NCBI RefSeq assembly: GCF_000379765.1 | Contig: NZ_KB903431.1 | Span: forward strand, 263,788 to 327,787 | Length of the DNA: 64,000 nt | Source of the DNA: Flexithrix dorotheae DSM 6795 | Lineage (GTDB): Bacteria > Bacteroidota > Bacteroidia > Cytophagales > Flammeovirgaceae | Reading direction: 5' to 3' | Shown: positions 1 through 8,870 of the stretch, in pieces | Position numbering within the stretch: the stretch's first letter is position 1 | Layout of the letters: each line of letters starts with the position of its first letter | Notes under the pieces: generated by a model | What the model was told of the DNA's origin: nothing | Databases searched by the model: none | Seen by the model: only the letters and a program-made list of their open reading frames with translations | Program-made: the position numbers and the translations under genes

Positions 1-207
1 AATGGACAGTTGCTCTATACTGACAAAAACATCTTTGGAACTCCACAGCAAAAGGAACCAAAAGGAAGGTGTACTATTGAAAATACCAGTTTCAAGCTAC
101 CATTGACAGAGGGAAATAATGAAATCCTAATCGGTCTTGCCAATTACTTCTACGGTTGGGGGTTGATTGCAAGATTGGATAAAACCGATGGAATTATATT
201 CAAATAA
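1..207 (+). CDS. C-terminal part of an unidentified protein (cut by window edge)
   Basis: The reading frame is open from base 1 to a TAA at 205-207, so this is the 3' end of a gene that begins left of the window. The 68 visible residues are rich in beta-forming and aromatic residues (for example NYFYGWGLIARL), as in the last strands of a jelly-roll or Ig-like domain. A C-terminal beta-sandwich domain of a carbohydrate-active or secreted enzyme is possible, but the family cannot be named. The 150 bases before the next gene hold nothing I recognise. Confidence 0.5.
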   Translation, partial: NGQLLYTDKNIFGTPQQKEPKGRCTIENTSFKLPLTEGNNEILIGLANYFYGWGLIARLDKTDGIIFK

Positions 208-358
208 AAATATCCATAAGCACTATGAATGTTTGAATCATAAAAAAAGTATTGTCCAATCGAGCCTGATCTGAGTGAGTATGGAGTTTTTCATTATGAT
301 GGAAATTTCAGGATAAAAAATAAGGGAAAACATTACTTTAATATTTTATCTTACTCTA

Positions 359-2182
359 CTACTCCTGAAATTTCACCAACAAACTTTTTTCTCCAGAATG
401 TTTTTCTTCATTGGTAACTGCCACTTCATATCCGGTATCAAAAACAAACCAATACTCTGGTTTTGAATTCAAAGTATCATTTTCAAAGGAGGAATTTAAT
501 TCTTCACATTCTGAGTTTTCAAAATAAAGTTTCACATCATCTATATAGAATTTCCCACCTCCATTGGCTACAAATCCGATCTGTATTTTTTTTGTTCCTG
601 GCTCAATCATTTGCTCAACTATATACTCCTGCCAAATATTTTGGCGGTCTTTTATTTCAAAAAATTTGTAGGAAGGCGCTTTGTTTTTGTTTTTAATATG
701 CAACCACATTTTTCCTGAAGAAATACTATCACATTTAACCATAATGGAAAACTTCGCCAGTTTGCTCTGATTCTTATTGAGTGGAATCAGCTTTGTAAAA
801 CCACCAGCTTTTTTTAGAATAGGAATTGAACTTGTAGTTTCATTTATAAAGATAAGTCCATCATATTTAGTCATTAGCCTGTTTTTTACATATCCATTAT
901 GATTTTTGTGACTAAATACGGCTCCTATATCCCTGGATCGTTTCTTTTTATTTAAATACAATTTCATATCACGATTTGCAGAAACTTTCTTAAAATCAAT
1001 AAAAAATTGATCTTCTTTACATTTTGCAAAAGTTTGGCTACTGGATCCTGGTTTTGCTTCTCCCAAATGGTGGACCTTTAATTTATTTCCAAGGTTATTG
1101 CTCATTCCCTTGGCGCGAAAGCTCCCCATGTTAAAGTCCAAACCTATAGCATAATATTGATTTCCATACTTTTTTGCCAGGTAATACCCCATAGCCTTTG
1201 GCCCATATTCATAAAAGCTTTTATTGACATGCCCATTATGAGCCCAAAGCATAACTTTTTGATTTTCTCCTTCGTGTTCTAATATCCAGTTTACATTTTG
1301 TGCCATACACTTATCTCGAAAAACAAAGACCTCGCTATTAGACTCAGAGGTGTTTTTTACAATTATTTTACTTGAAATATTTTGAACCAATATTTCCAAA
1401 TGTTGTAATAAAAGATTGAGCTCTTCTTCCTGAGATTTTTGGGTTTCATCGTTTTTAATCTGATTGATATTGGAATGAAGGATTTGGATTTCGGTCTTGA
1501 TGGTGGTTAATTCCTCTATGGATGAGTCAAGGTAATAATTGTTGTTTTTTAATATTTCCAAAACGTTTTTATATTGGTTATAAAGCTCAATATCGACCTT
1601 GGACAGGTTTCTCTGAACATACATGGCAGCCCCTTTTGAAAACTGCATATCAAATCCATAGAATTTGATTTTTTTATCAAATGGTTTATCAATATTAAAA
1701 TCCCTCATCCATTCTATCATATCTAATACTTCCATGGTGTTCCAGGTCCAGAAATAAATGCCTTCCAAGGCTTCTTTTGGATTCCCTTCTCCATTCAATA
1801 TATAGTTATTAATGGCTTCGCATTCCGAAAAATTTGCCTCAATTCCAAATAAAGTAAACCCCATCTCTTCAGCCAGGAATTTCATCATTCTATGCTTCAT
1901 CTGAAAGAATTCCTTAGTTCCATGAGTAGCCTCTCCCAAAGCCACAATCCTTTTGTCTTTCAGAATCTCAATCAAGGGGAGAAGATCATTATTGTCACTT
2001 TCAGGATTAACTGTTTGGATGGCAATGGCATTTTGGTCAATCCAATCAACAACCTTATTCTGTGCGAAATTAGAAAGGGGATTGAATAGCAAAAGGAAGC
2101 TTATCAGGAAAGAGTGCTTTTTTAATATTGCCTTTGTGAAATTATCATAATTCCATAGAGGCAGGAGGAATGAAGTTCCCAT
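359..2182 (-). CDS. Secreted erythromycin-esterase-family protein
   Basis: This 607-residue protein has a hydrophobic signal segment at about residues 18-41 ending in FAQ, then an erythromycin-esterase (EreA/EreB-like) domain from about residue 45 to 430. The domain carries the family hallmark GEATHGT followed by a conserved KHRMM helix, and a later AHNGH motif that supplies a family histidine. About 170 residues at the C-terminus form a separate beta-rich domain (with FYIDDVKLYFE) resembling a carbohydrate-binding-type sandwich. True Ere enzymes hydrolyse the macrolide lactone; most members in Bacteroidota have unknown substrates, so resistance should not be assumed. The annotated ATG lies 17 residues before the hydrophobic core, a slightly long n-region, and I see no better in-frame ATG. 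It stands alone, downstream of the M28 peptidase gene on the same strand. Confidence 0.85.
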   Translation of the reverse strand: MGTSFLLPLWNYDNFTKAILKKHSFLISFLLLFNPLSNFAQNKVVDWIDQNAIAIQTVNPESDNNDLLPLIEILKDKRIVALGEATHGTKEFFQMKHRMMKFLAEEMGFTLFGIEANFSECEAINNYILNGEGNPKEALEGIYFWTWNTMEVLDMIEWMRDFNIDKPFDKKIKFYGFDMQFSKGAAMYVQRNLSKVDIELYNQYKNVLEILKNNNYYLDSSIEELTTIKTEIQILHSNINQIKNDETQKSQEEELNLLLQHLEILVQNISSKIIVKNTSESNSEVFVFRDKCMAQNVNWILEHEGENQKVMLWAHNGHVNKSFYEYGPKAMGYYLAKKYGNQYYAIGLDFNMGSFRAKGMSNNLGNKLKVHHLGEAKPGSSSQTFAKCKEDQFFIDFKKVSANRDMKLYLNKKKRSRDIGAVFSHKNHNGYVKNRLMTKYDGLIFINETTSSIPILKKAGGFTKLIPLNKNQSKLAKFSIMVKCDSISSGKMWLHIKNKNKAPSYKFFEIKDRQNIWQEYIVEQMIEPGTKKIQIGFVANGGGKFYIDDVKLYFENSECEELNSSFENDTLNSKPEYWFVFDTGYEVAVTNEEKHSGEKSLLVKFQE

Positions 2183-2375
2183 TTTGGAAATTTGAAGTTA
2201 AATGAAAAAAAGGTGAGTTGGTATTATGTAAATTCTATTTCCTTATAATTCCTAAATGAAGGTTAGGGTGAATTGGTTGCTTATAAATTGGAAGAGTTTT
2301 GATGTTTTCTGAAATTATTTTATGAATGATTAGGTAGATTTGATATTTTATTTTGCATCGGTTTACCAAAAGTAA

Positions 2376-4301
2376 TCATTCCACCAAAACCACCGTCAAA
2401 CCACCATGTCCTTTACCATCTTTTACCAATTCATTCAATGGCGTTTTTGGATCAGCTGTCCAGCTTCCATCTACTATGAATTTGTAATAATATCGTCCTT
2501 TGGGCAGGTCAATTTTACATTCCCAGCCACTTTCTGTTTTGTATAAAGGAGTGCCAAACATATTCCATTGATTGAAATCTCCCACAAGGCAAACCGATTT
2601 TGCATCAGCATTTCCTTCCAGTTGAAATGTCACATTTCCTTTTTTGCCTGGAATAGGAGAATTAAATTGTTTTCGTGGAAGCCTATTTTCTTCCTGCGCA
2701 ATTTTATAACTTAAATAAGCGATCAATTTTGCATTATATTCCTGGTCTTTTGGCGGTACGTACTCATAAACATCCATGTTAGTATGGTGTATTGCCGTCA
2801 TGTAATCAAGCGGGTCTTGTATAAATTGAAAAGCGGGAACATTAAAGTAATCAAATAATTCATGGTCCGTCTGATTAGTATTTTGCAAGGTAAGTGTTTT
2901 GCTTTTTTCAAAAGGCTCTAAATATTCTGAAAAGTAGGCCGCTACGTTTGGATTACCATTTAAATAAACTCCCCGAATCATTCCTGCTCCATTATCTAAA
3001 TTCAAGTATGCCGAAATTTTTTCGTTTTCTATTTTTATTTCCCCATTTTCAAAATTCCCCACAAAATCACTTACATATTTTTCAGAACCAGCGAATATTT
3101 GTTCTTCTCCGCCCCAAAGTATCAAACGAACGGTACGTTTGGGTTTCACCTCTAATTCATTGATAATCCTGAATGCCTCCATCATTACAGCACAATTGGA
3201 GGCATTATCAACAGCACCAGTCCCTGCATGCCAACTATCCAAATGGGCACCAATAATTACCAACTCCTCTTTTAACTTATTATCGGCCCCTTCAATTTCG
3301 GCTATTAGGTTGACATTGAATTTAGGGTTTTCGTAAAATTTTGTCTTTAAGTTTATTTTAAGCTTTGGCGTAATTCCTAATTCCATTAACCTGACTATCC
3401 TGCCAAAATGTTCATTGCTAAGGACAAAGGATGCAATGGGCTTCAAATCTTCTTTTTTAGAAAAAGAAGGAACAGTTCTATTTCCATCGGCATGTAATAT
3501 GCCATAAGGAAAGTTGCTTGGTTCAATGACTGCAATAACTCCCTGATTTTTGCAGAATTCAAAAAATTCCGTTCTTTTCTTTTTGATTCGGGTACGTAAT
3601 CCAAAAACATCAACAATTGATCTTCTACTATGAAAGCCAATAATTAAATGATTGGGGTCAGGATTAGCGGCTGCTTTTGTTAAGGTCATATCATCGAGCC
3701 GTCTGGACATCGTATGCGCTACATTTGATACAGGTTGATAATAACCACCCATTAAAATTATCTTGTTTTTTAATTTGCCTTCAAGCTTATAGACTTCTTC
3801 AAATGAATGAATTAATACCGGAATTCCTTCCTGAACACCATTTGTGGAAATTGAAAATGCTAAAGGATAGGCATTTAAAGGAGCATAATTTGGTTCAGAA
3901 AGTTGAATGCTGAAATCCTCAATAGCCCAGCCAATATGATTTTTATCAAAGGATTGTAATTGTATGTTTTTGATTCCCCAACCCTCCAGTTGTTCTTTTA
4001 TCCATAAAACTGATTCATAATAATTAGGAGTGCCAATCAGCCTGGGGCCATACACATCAGCTAAGTAACTAATTGTGTGCATGATGTTTTCCTCCAGAGA
4101 ATCTTGCTCTATTTGCTGCAATATACTTTCATTATTATGTTTTTTGAGAATTGGAATCAAAGCCATCTGGCAATGAGGACAATTTCCTTCCTGATCAAAA
4201 ACCAACGTATCACAATCAAGATTACAAGGTGTACATCTGAACTGGCTTATGCCGTAAAATGGGAATAAGAAGAGAAGTAAAAGCAAGATTTGAACCGGCA
4301 T
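2376..4301 (-). CDS. Secreted M28-family metallopeptidase with metal-binding N-domain and C-terminal glycogen-binding-like domain
   Basis: The protein has 641 residues. A signal peptide (about 1-19) is followed by a short Cys-rich module (CTPCNLDC and CPHCQMALIP) that resembles heavy-metal-binding domains. The peptidase domain (about 70-530) includes a PA-like insert and the zinc ligands of family M28: HLDSW, VDNAS, GGEEQ, NLDNG and AIHHTNMD. The last 90 residues (VGDFNQWN, GRYYYKFIVDG) match an AMPK/CBM48-type E-set domain, usually seen in glycogen-interacting proteins. It is probably an aminopeptidase or carboxypeptidase exported to the periplasm or surface. All peptidase ligands look intact. 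The combination of three modules is unusual (see findings). It ends about 190 bases upstream of the esterase gene, on the same strand. Confidence 0.85.
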   Translation of the reverse strand: MPVQILLLLLFLFPFYGISQFRCTPCNLDCDTLVFDQEGNCPHCQMALIPILKKHNNESILQQIEQDSLEENIMHTISYLADVYGPRLIGTPNYYESVLWIKEQLEGWGIKNIQLQSFDKNHIGWAIEDFSIQLSEPNYAPLNAYPLAFSISTNGVQEGIPVLIHSFEEVYKLEGKLKNKIILMGGYYQPVSNVAHTMSRRLDDMTLTKAAANPDPNHLIIGFHSRRSIVDVFGLRTRIKKKRTEFFEFCKNQGVIAVIEPSNFPYGILHADGNRTVPSFSKKEDLKPIASFVLSNEHFGRIVRLMELGITPKLKINLKTKFYENPKFNVNLIAEIEGADNKLKEELVIIGAHLDSWHAGTGAVDNASNCAVMMEAFRIINELEVKPKRTVRLILWGGEEQIFAGSEKYVSDFVGNFENGEIKIENEKISAYLNLDNGAGMIRGVYLNGNPNVAAYFSEYLEPFEKSKTLTLQNTNQTDHELFDYFNVPAFQFIQDPLDYMTAIHHTNMDVYEYVPPKDQEYNAKLIAYLSYKIAQEENRLPRKQFNSPIPGKKGNVTFQLEGNADAKSVCLVGDFNQWNMFGTPLYKTESGWECKIDLPKGRYYYKFIVDGSWTADPKTPLNELVKDGKGHGGLTVVLVE

Positions 4302-4347
4302 TCTTTATGTTTTATTGGTTGACCTTTTAGTATTTTGGAGGAATTTT

Positions 4348-5823
4348 TTAATCCACTAATAATTCATCAATCTGAAATTTTATCTGCTCTTTTTCCCCGG
4401 GTCTTGGAGCATCCTTGGAAATAATGTCGCCATCCTTATCAATAATAGCATAATGTGGTATGCCTGAAATACCGAATGCTTTACTGAATACATTGTATTG
4501 AGCGTCTGTCAATAAAAAGTGTTCTCCAGTAAGGTTCTGATTGGCAATAGTGGCTTTCCAGGCATCTTTTTTACAACGGTTTGCCAGGAATAAAAATATT
4601 ACATCCTTATTTTGATACAATTGCTGAAGAGATTTTGAGTTTGGGAACTCTGCGATACATGGTGTGCACCATGTTGCCCAAAAGTCTATGTAAATTACTT
4701 TGCCATTATATTTTGAAGTAATTGTATCGATAATTTCTGTAACTATTTTGCTATCTATGGAATCAATATTTGCACTGCCTGTGTTCTGGTTCGCCATATA
4801 TTTTTGTAAATCCTGATGTTTTTTGGAAATTACCTCCCTGAAAAATGGATCAGAAATAAGGCTGGAATCATACATGGTTTCAAATCCTTTTAAATCTTTT
4901 CCACTTATTGCCTGAAGATAAAACTTGGTCAGACACAAATCTTTGGTAAATCCTGTTGTATTTTGGTTTATCATATTTAATAAAACCTCTACCCCTTTTA
5001 AAATGTCATTTTGCTGAAAAAACTTATTGGCTTTTTCAGCAGAATCTTTGGGGTGTTTTAAAATATGCCGGTTGAAATGATGTAAAAAGTCAGCGTGTTT
5101 GATGGAAAAAAGAAGATCATCTTCCATATTATATTCCTCCAAGAACTTGTAATAATCTTGTGGTAGTTCTAGAGAATCCTGTTTAATTTTATTTTGACTG
5201 GAATACCATTGTGGATAGGCAATTAAATCGCTCAGGGTTTCATATTTAAGTATATCTTCTATAAGTAGATTCAATAATTGACTTGTGTTATTTTCTTCTT
5301 TGTATTCCTGGAAGAAAGTCCTGAATTTGTTTTCCCGTGCTTCTATATAGGAAGAAAACTCCAGTGCAGTTTTGTCCTTTGCCACATCCGGACTGTACTG
5401 AGGATCGATTTTGGTTTTTCCGGCAATAAATTGATTGAAATCTTCATTGTCTTTTACCCTGTTACCTGCAATTACATTTGCGGATTTCTGCTCCTTGTCA
5501 ATTTCTATTTCAAGTGTATCCCCGGGGGAACAGATAAATAAGGAAACGAATCCATAGTTTAAATAAAATTCCTGAGGGTAAAGGATAGGTACGGTCAATA
5601 AAAAATTCCCCTGATCATCTATTTCGGGAATATATTTGTTCAGAAGGCCATTTTTTATGATATCCCGAAAGTAAAATCTAAGGTTGTTCTGTTTTTTAGA
5701 TTCATTAAAATTAAGAACGGTGCCAATTATAGTAACATCATCTTCCTGCCATTCCACTTGGGCTGAGAGTTCAGGTTGGAAATAAATGAAACTAATTAAA
5801 AAAATAGCCAGTTTCAGTTTCAT
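4348..5823 (-). CDS. TlpA-like thiol-disulfide oxidoreductase (long N-domain)
   Basis: This 491-residue exported protein has a signal peptide (1-21, ending LSAQ). A long N-terminal region of about 340 residues, partly helical, resembles the DUF4369-type extensions common in Bacteroidota. A thioredoxin fold follows from about residue 345, with the redox motif WATWCTPC and a cis-proline region GISGIPHY. Such proteins reduce or shuffle disulfides of periplasmic substrates. The next gene upstream (5901-7163) has the same architecture, and the gap is 77 bases, so the pair is probably co-transcribed and arose by duplication with strong divergence. The M28 gene starts 46 bases downstream and may belong to the same transcript. 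Confidence 0.85.
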   Translation of the reverse strand: MKLKLAIFLISFIYFQPELSAQVEWQEDDVTIIGTVLNFNESKKQNNLRFYFRDIIKNGLLNKYIPEIDDQGNFLLTVPILYPQEFYLNYGFVSLFICSPGDTLEIEIDKEQKSANVIAGNRVKDNEDFNQFIAGKTKIDPQYSPDVAKDKTALEFSSYIEARENKFRTFFQEYKEENNTSQLLNLLIEDILKYETLSDLIAYPQWYSSQNKIKQDSLELPQDYYKFLEEYNMEDDLLFSIKHADFLHHFNRHILKHPKDSAEKANKFFQQNDILKGVEVLLNMINQNTTGFTKDLCLTKFYLQAISGKDLKGFETMYDSSLISDPFFREVISKKHQDLQKYMANQNTGSANIDSIDSKIVTEIIDTITSKYNGKVIYIDFWATWCTPCIAEFPNSKSLQQLYQNKDVIFLFLANRCKKDAWKATIANQNLTGEHFLLTDAQYNVFSKAFGISGIPHYAIIDKDGDIISKDAPRPGEKEQIKFQIDELLVD

Positions 5824-5900
5824 AATTCTTACTTAAAGTTTGTTTTGTAGGATGTTGCAATTACCTATTAGTGATAAGGCATGTTTTTTAAAGAATTCTT

Positions 5901-7163
5901 CTAATCCAGATTCTTTGCCAAAACTTCTCTGATATGTTCCATAGATGGATTAATGGCCATTATCTTACCTTCCGAATCGGTGAAAACCATCACACCTCCT
6001 GCATTTAAAATATCATATTTGAAGTTGATTTCACTCTTCCAATCAGGTTCATCAATAAGAGTAACCCAGGGATGCTGCTCTTTTTCTAGTATTTTCTGAA
6101 CATCATCAATTTTGTGATACTTTGAAGCAACTCCTATCACCTGAAATCCTTTATCCTTATATTCATCATAAGTAGTTTTTAAGGCTTTGCTTTTTTTCAG
6201 ACATGGCCCACACCAGGGAGCCCAAATATCTATAATGGCATATTTACCCTTTAATTCATTACTTAATTGATATTGTTGCCCGGTTATATCCGGTAGATTA
6301 AAGTCCTGGTATTTTCCACCAATTTTTACAGCAGATTCAATTTGTAATAATTGATGTGTATAGGGGTGATCAGCGTAAATACTCATGAATTTTTTTTCAA
6401 GTCTTTCCAGATCATCATCATTATAATATTCACTATGTTTTTTATTTTGATATATGCATCTGGTAAGCAGAAAGTAGGTGGCTATGGAAGGTTTTTCTTC
6501 TAAAAAAGATAGCTTTTGTGCATTTATTTCTTTTATTCCTTCTTTTAATTCATCATTTATTGCTTTCGCTTCTTTTGACAGATGAAGTTCTTTTTGGTAT
6601 AGCGAGCTTAATGCTAAATGATATTTTTTTTCCTCTTCATAATCGACAGCCTGGTTTAATAATTTCTTGATGGTTTTCGCTGTATCACTATAGTATTGGT
6701 CAATCCCTGCCAAACTGTCAAATTTTAATTCATAAAAATCATAAAACTGCTCTTCTTTAGGATGAAATTCCTCCTTGTATGCTTTGTGATTTTCATTCTC
6801 CTGACCTCCAATATATTCATTCTCTGTTTCTTTTTCTTGCCGATAGAGGGTTATATCTATCTTTCCATTTGTAGGGAAAAAATGATGTTCCTTCCAGGCT
6901 CCAGCAGTGTGCTCTTCATCGAATACAAGCATATAAACTTCAATATTCGAATAGTTTAATTCATAAGTGAACTTACCTTCAATAATAGGGATTTTAATAA
7001 TCTCAGAGGATCGTAAATCATCAAAAGCTTTGGCAAGTAAAAGTACCTTGCTTTCAGGTCGATCAATGACAGAACCAGAGATTATACAAACCTGCTCTTT
7101 ATTACTGCTGCCAATTATTATTAGGAAACATAAAAGGAAAGGGATTTTTATTAATAGTTTCAT
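5901..7163 (-). CDS. TlpA-like thiol-disulfide oxidoreductase
   Basis: This 420-residue protein has a signal segment (residues 1-20, containing a serine-rich end, SSNKEQVC). If the Cys at residue 26 were a lipobox, it would lie unusually far from the core, so I treat this as an ordinary export signal. The N-terminal part is beta-rich then helical; the C-terminal thioredoxin domain (about 290-420) contains WAPWCGPC, the classic CxxC with a GP core. It is the first gene of a likely leftward operon (5901-7163, 4348-5823, 2376-4301, possibly 359-2182). A role in periplasmic thiol chemistry is family knowledge; the substrate is unknown. Confidence 0.85.
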   Translation of the reverse strand: MKLLIKIPFLLCFLIIIGSSNKEQVCIISGSVIDRPESKVLLLAKAFDDLRSSEIIKIPIIEGKFTYELNYSNIEVYMLVFDEEHTAGAWKEHHFFPTNGKIDITLYRQEKETENEYIGGQENENHKAYKEEFHPKEEQFYDFYELKFDSLAGIDQYYSDTAKTIKKLLNQAVDYEEEKKYHLALSSLYQKELHLSKEAKAINDELKEGIKEINAQKLSFLEEKPSIATYFLLTRCIYQNKKHSEYYNDDDLERLEKKFMSIYADHPYTHQLLQIESAVKIGGKYQDFNLPDITGQQYQLSNELKGKYAIIDIWAPWCGPCLKKSKALKTTYDEYKDKGFQVIGVASKYHKIDDVQKILEKEQHPWVTLIDEPDWKSEINFKYDILNAGGVMVFTDSEGKIMAINPSMEHIREVLAKNLD

Positions 7164-7414
7164 TTGAAAAAATGGTTTAGTAGCAGTTGGAATAAAAAAT
7201 TGTTAACCTGTGATATGGTGCAGTTTTGTATTGGGTGTGTTGTGTTTATGTTTCGTAAAATAAGTATAATTTGTAGTAATTAAAAATAAATATTCATTTA
7301 ATTATTGTTTTGTGTAATTGAATATTGCCAAAGGGGTTGAGAAATTCAAAAGAAGAAAGTTCTGTTTGTCTAATCTTTCAACTGAAGGATTATTTTGAAT
7401 AGACTCTTACCCTT

Positions 7415-7461
7415 AGTTATTTTTTCTGGGGAAAAAATCTAAAATAACCCCAGAAGTAACT
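7415..7461. repeat. Inverted repeat (AGTTA..TTCTGGGG / CCCCAGAA..TAACT)
   Basis: The arms TTCTGGGG (7424-7431) and CCCCAGAA (7448-7455) are perfect complements. They are extended outward by AGTTA (7415-7419) and TAACT (7457-7461), with a 4-versus-1 base bulge. The 16-base loop is A-rich. There is no T-tract directly after it, so an ordinary terminator is less likely than a DNA-level site. Confidence 0.7.
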
Positions 7462-7494
7462 ATTTCCCTCCGATCAACCAATCAATAACAAGGC

Positions 7495-7547
7495 GTTTTC
7501 AGTGATCAATTTCCCGGTTGTCACCGGGCCAATCGATCACTGAAAAC
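7495..7547. repeat. Long double inverted repeat (cruciform-forming)
   Basis: The outer arms GTTTTCAGTGATC (7495-7507) and GATCACTGAAAAC (7535-7547) are a perfect 13-base match. An inner stem is formed by CCCGG (7513-7517) and CCGGG (7524-7528) around a 6-base loop. No T-tract follows either end. Nested stems of this kind occur at oriT, at recombination sites and at single-strand origins. Confidence 0.8.
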
Positions 7548-7616
7548 ATCATCATCAAATCTAGAGGTTTCGGATAAAGTTCCGTTTTTTTCCCGGAAAG
7601 GACCACTACAGCTGTA

Positions 7617-7676
7617 CTGCATACCTGCCCAATTCCACCCTGCAATCCTGCAAAAGACTGCCTGATTTTATCCTGC
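7617..7676. repeat. Cluster of spaced CTGC motifs
   Basis: CTGC occurs six times in 60 bases, starting at 7617, 7625, 7640, 7648, 7658 and 7673, with spacings of 8, 15, 8, 10 and 15 bases. Most are preceded by C or A. This is dense for AT-rich surroundings and could be a set of protein-binding iterons next to the inverted repeats. It could also be chance in a locally GC-richer stretch. Confidence 0.4.
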
Positions 7677-7805
7677 ACTGTCCCAGCTCCTCTAGTTACA
7701 CTCCCCCAAGATAAAATCACGCTTCCTGTTTGCACGAATCCGGGATAAAAAACGAGGGGTGATCCTACACACTAAATTTTTTGTTTCATTTAAACCCTTC
7801 TAATC

Positions 7806-8684
7806 ATGAAAAACGATGTGTATCAAATCGTGACCGCTCAATTAATCGAACAACTTGAAAAAGGTACTATCCCCTGGAAACAACCCTGGAATCAGTTTGG
7901 CCCTGCTGCCAATTATCTTACCAAGAAGCCTTACAGGGGAATCAATGCCCTTATCCTCAACTCTCTGCACTTCACTTACCCTTTCTTTCTCACTTTCAAA
8001 CAAATCAAAAAACTCGGTGGCAAAGTGCAAAAAGGAGCCAAATCCATTCTGGTGGTTTACTGGAATTTTGTATTTAAAAATAAGGATACCGGAGAGATCA
8101 TTCCCGAAAACAAGCTGGCTAAATATCCCGCTGACCAGATCGAGAAAAAAGCTTTCCTGAAATACTACAGGGTATTCAATATCTCCTGTGTAGAAGATGT
8201 GCAATTCGATATCCCGGAACTGACTATCAAAGCTGATAACCACCTGATCTGGGAAGGTGAACAGGTCCTGCGAAATATGCAGAATCCGCCTGCACTCAAA
8301 CACGAAAAAGCTCAGGCCTTCTACAATCCCAAAGAGGATTTCATTAACATGCCAGCCATGGAATTATTCCCAGACTATACTTTGTACTTGTCAATTTTGT
8401 ACCATGAAATTGTTCACGCATCGGGCCATGCTTCCCGGCTGGATAGAAAAGCAATTTCGGGAGGAAATACCACTTTTGCATCTGAAATTTATTCTAAAGA
8501 AGAGCTCCTTGCAGAAATGGGAGCATGTTTTCTCTGTGGGCATGTTGGAATTCAAAATCAACAAACTCTGGAAGATTCCGCAGCCTACATTCAGGGTTGG
8601 TTGGATGTGCTCAAAAGTGACAACAAGTTACTCATTGAGGCAGCTGCTCAGGCACAAAAGGCTGTGGATTACATCCTGGCTTAA
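7806..8684 (+). CDS. ArdC-like anti-restriction protein (ssDNA-binding plus zincin metallopeptidase-like)
   Basis: The protein has 292 residues. The N-terminal 130 residues match the ArdC/TraC1-type single-strand DNA-binding domain (TIPWKQPWN, NYLTKKPYRGINAL). The C-terminal half has a zincin-like motif: HEIVHASGH, with EELLAEMGACFL supplying a downstream Glu. Proteins of this family enter or act in recipient cells and protect incoming conjugative DNA from restriction. The start codon follows a 640-base non-coding region, and the gene ends in a clear terminator, so it is monocistronic. Position beside the structured region and on the strand opposite to the transfer operon fits a leading-region gene. 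Confidence 0.85.
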   Translation: MKNDVYQIVTAQLIEQLEKGTIPWKQPWNQFGPAANYLTKKPYRGINALILNSLHFTYPFFLTFKQIKKLGGKVQKGAKSILVVYWNFVFKNKDTGEIIPENKLAKYPADQIEKKAFLKYYRVFNISCVEDVQFDIPELTIKADNHLIWEGEQVLRNMQNPPALKHEKAQAFYNPKEDFINMPAMELFPDYTLYLSILYHEIVHASGHASRLDRKAISGGNTTFASEIYSKEELLAEMGACFLCGHVGIQNQQTLEDSAAYIQGWLDVLKSDNKLLIEAAAQAQKAVDYILA

Positions 8685-8690
8685 GTTTTT

Positions 8691-8715
8691 GGAAGGGGAA
8701 ACCCTTCCTTTTTTT
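8691..8715 (+). terminator. Intrinsic terminator of the ArdC-like gene
   Basis: A perfect 7-bp stem GGAAGGG/CCCTTCC closed by a GAAA tetraloop is followed by seven T, seven bases after the stop codon. Confidence 0.9.
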
Positions 8716-8870
8716 ATTTGATTTTTTAATTTCAATTTAGTGATCCCAAAATAAACAAAACCTATTTGTAGTAATATCAGTAAATACTATTCTCATTAAA
8801 TATCAGGGTTTTGGGTTAATGCTCCACATTTAATGAAATTAGGTAATTGGTATTATGGTAAAGATTAAAT

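Larger units (their letters stand above)
7164..7805. other. Structured intergenic region; candidate oriT or element boundary
   Basis: There is no credible gene in these 640 bases. The left 200 bases are plain AT-rich sequence ahead of the TlpA operon. From about 7415 the composition changes and the stretch holds two long inverted repeats (7415-7461 and 7495-7547), a smaller TTCCG/CGGAA hairpin (7580-7598) and a run of spaced CTGC motifs (7617-7676), ending just before an ArdC-like gene. Leading regions of conjugative elements often place anti-restriction genes beside oriT, so this is the best oriT candidate in the window. That role is inference. Confidence 0.45.

Noticed and set aside
7499-7735. 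Minus-strand frame of 78 codons in the structured region before the ardC-like gene
   Set aside because: It runs through both arms of an inverted repeat and the CTGC cluster, and its product has no recognisable fold or signal; the DNA-level structure explains the sequence better.
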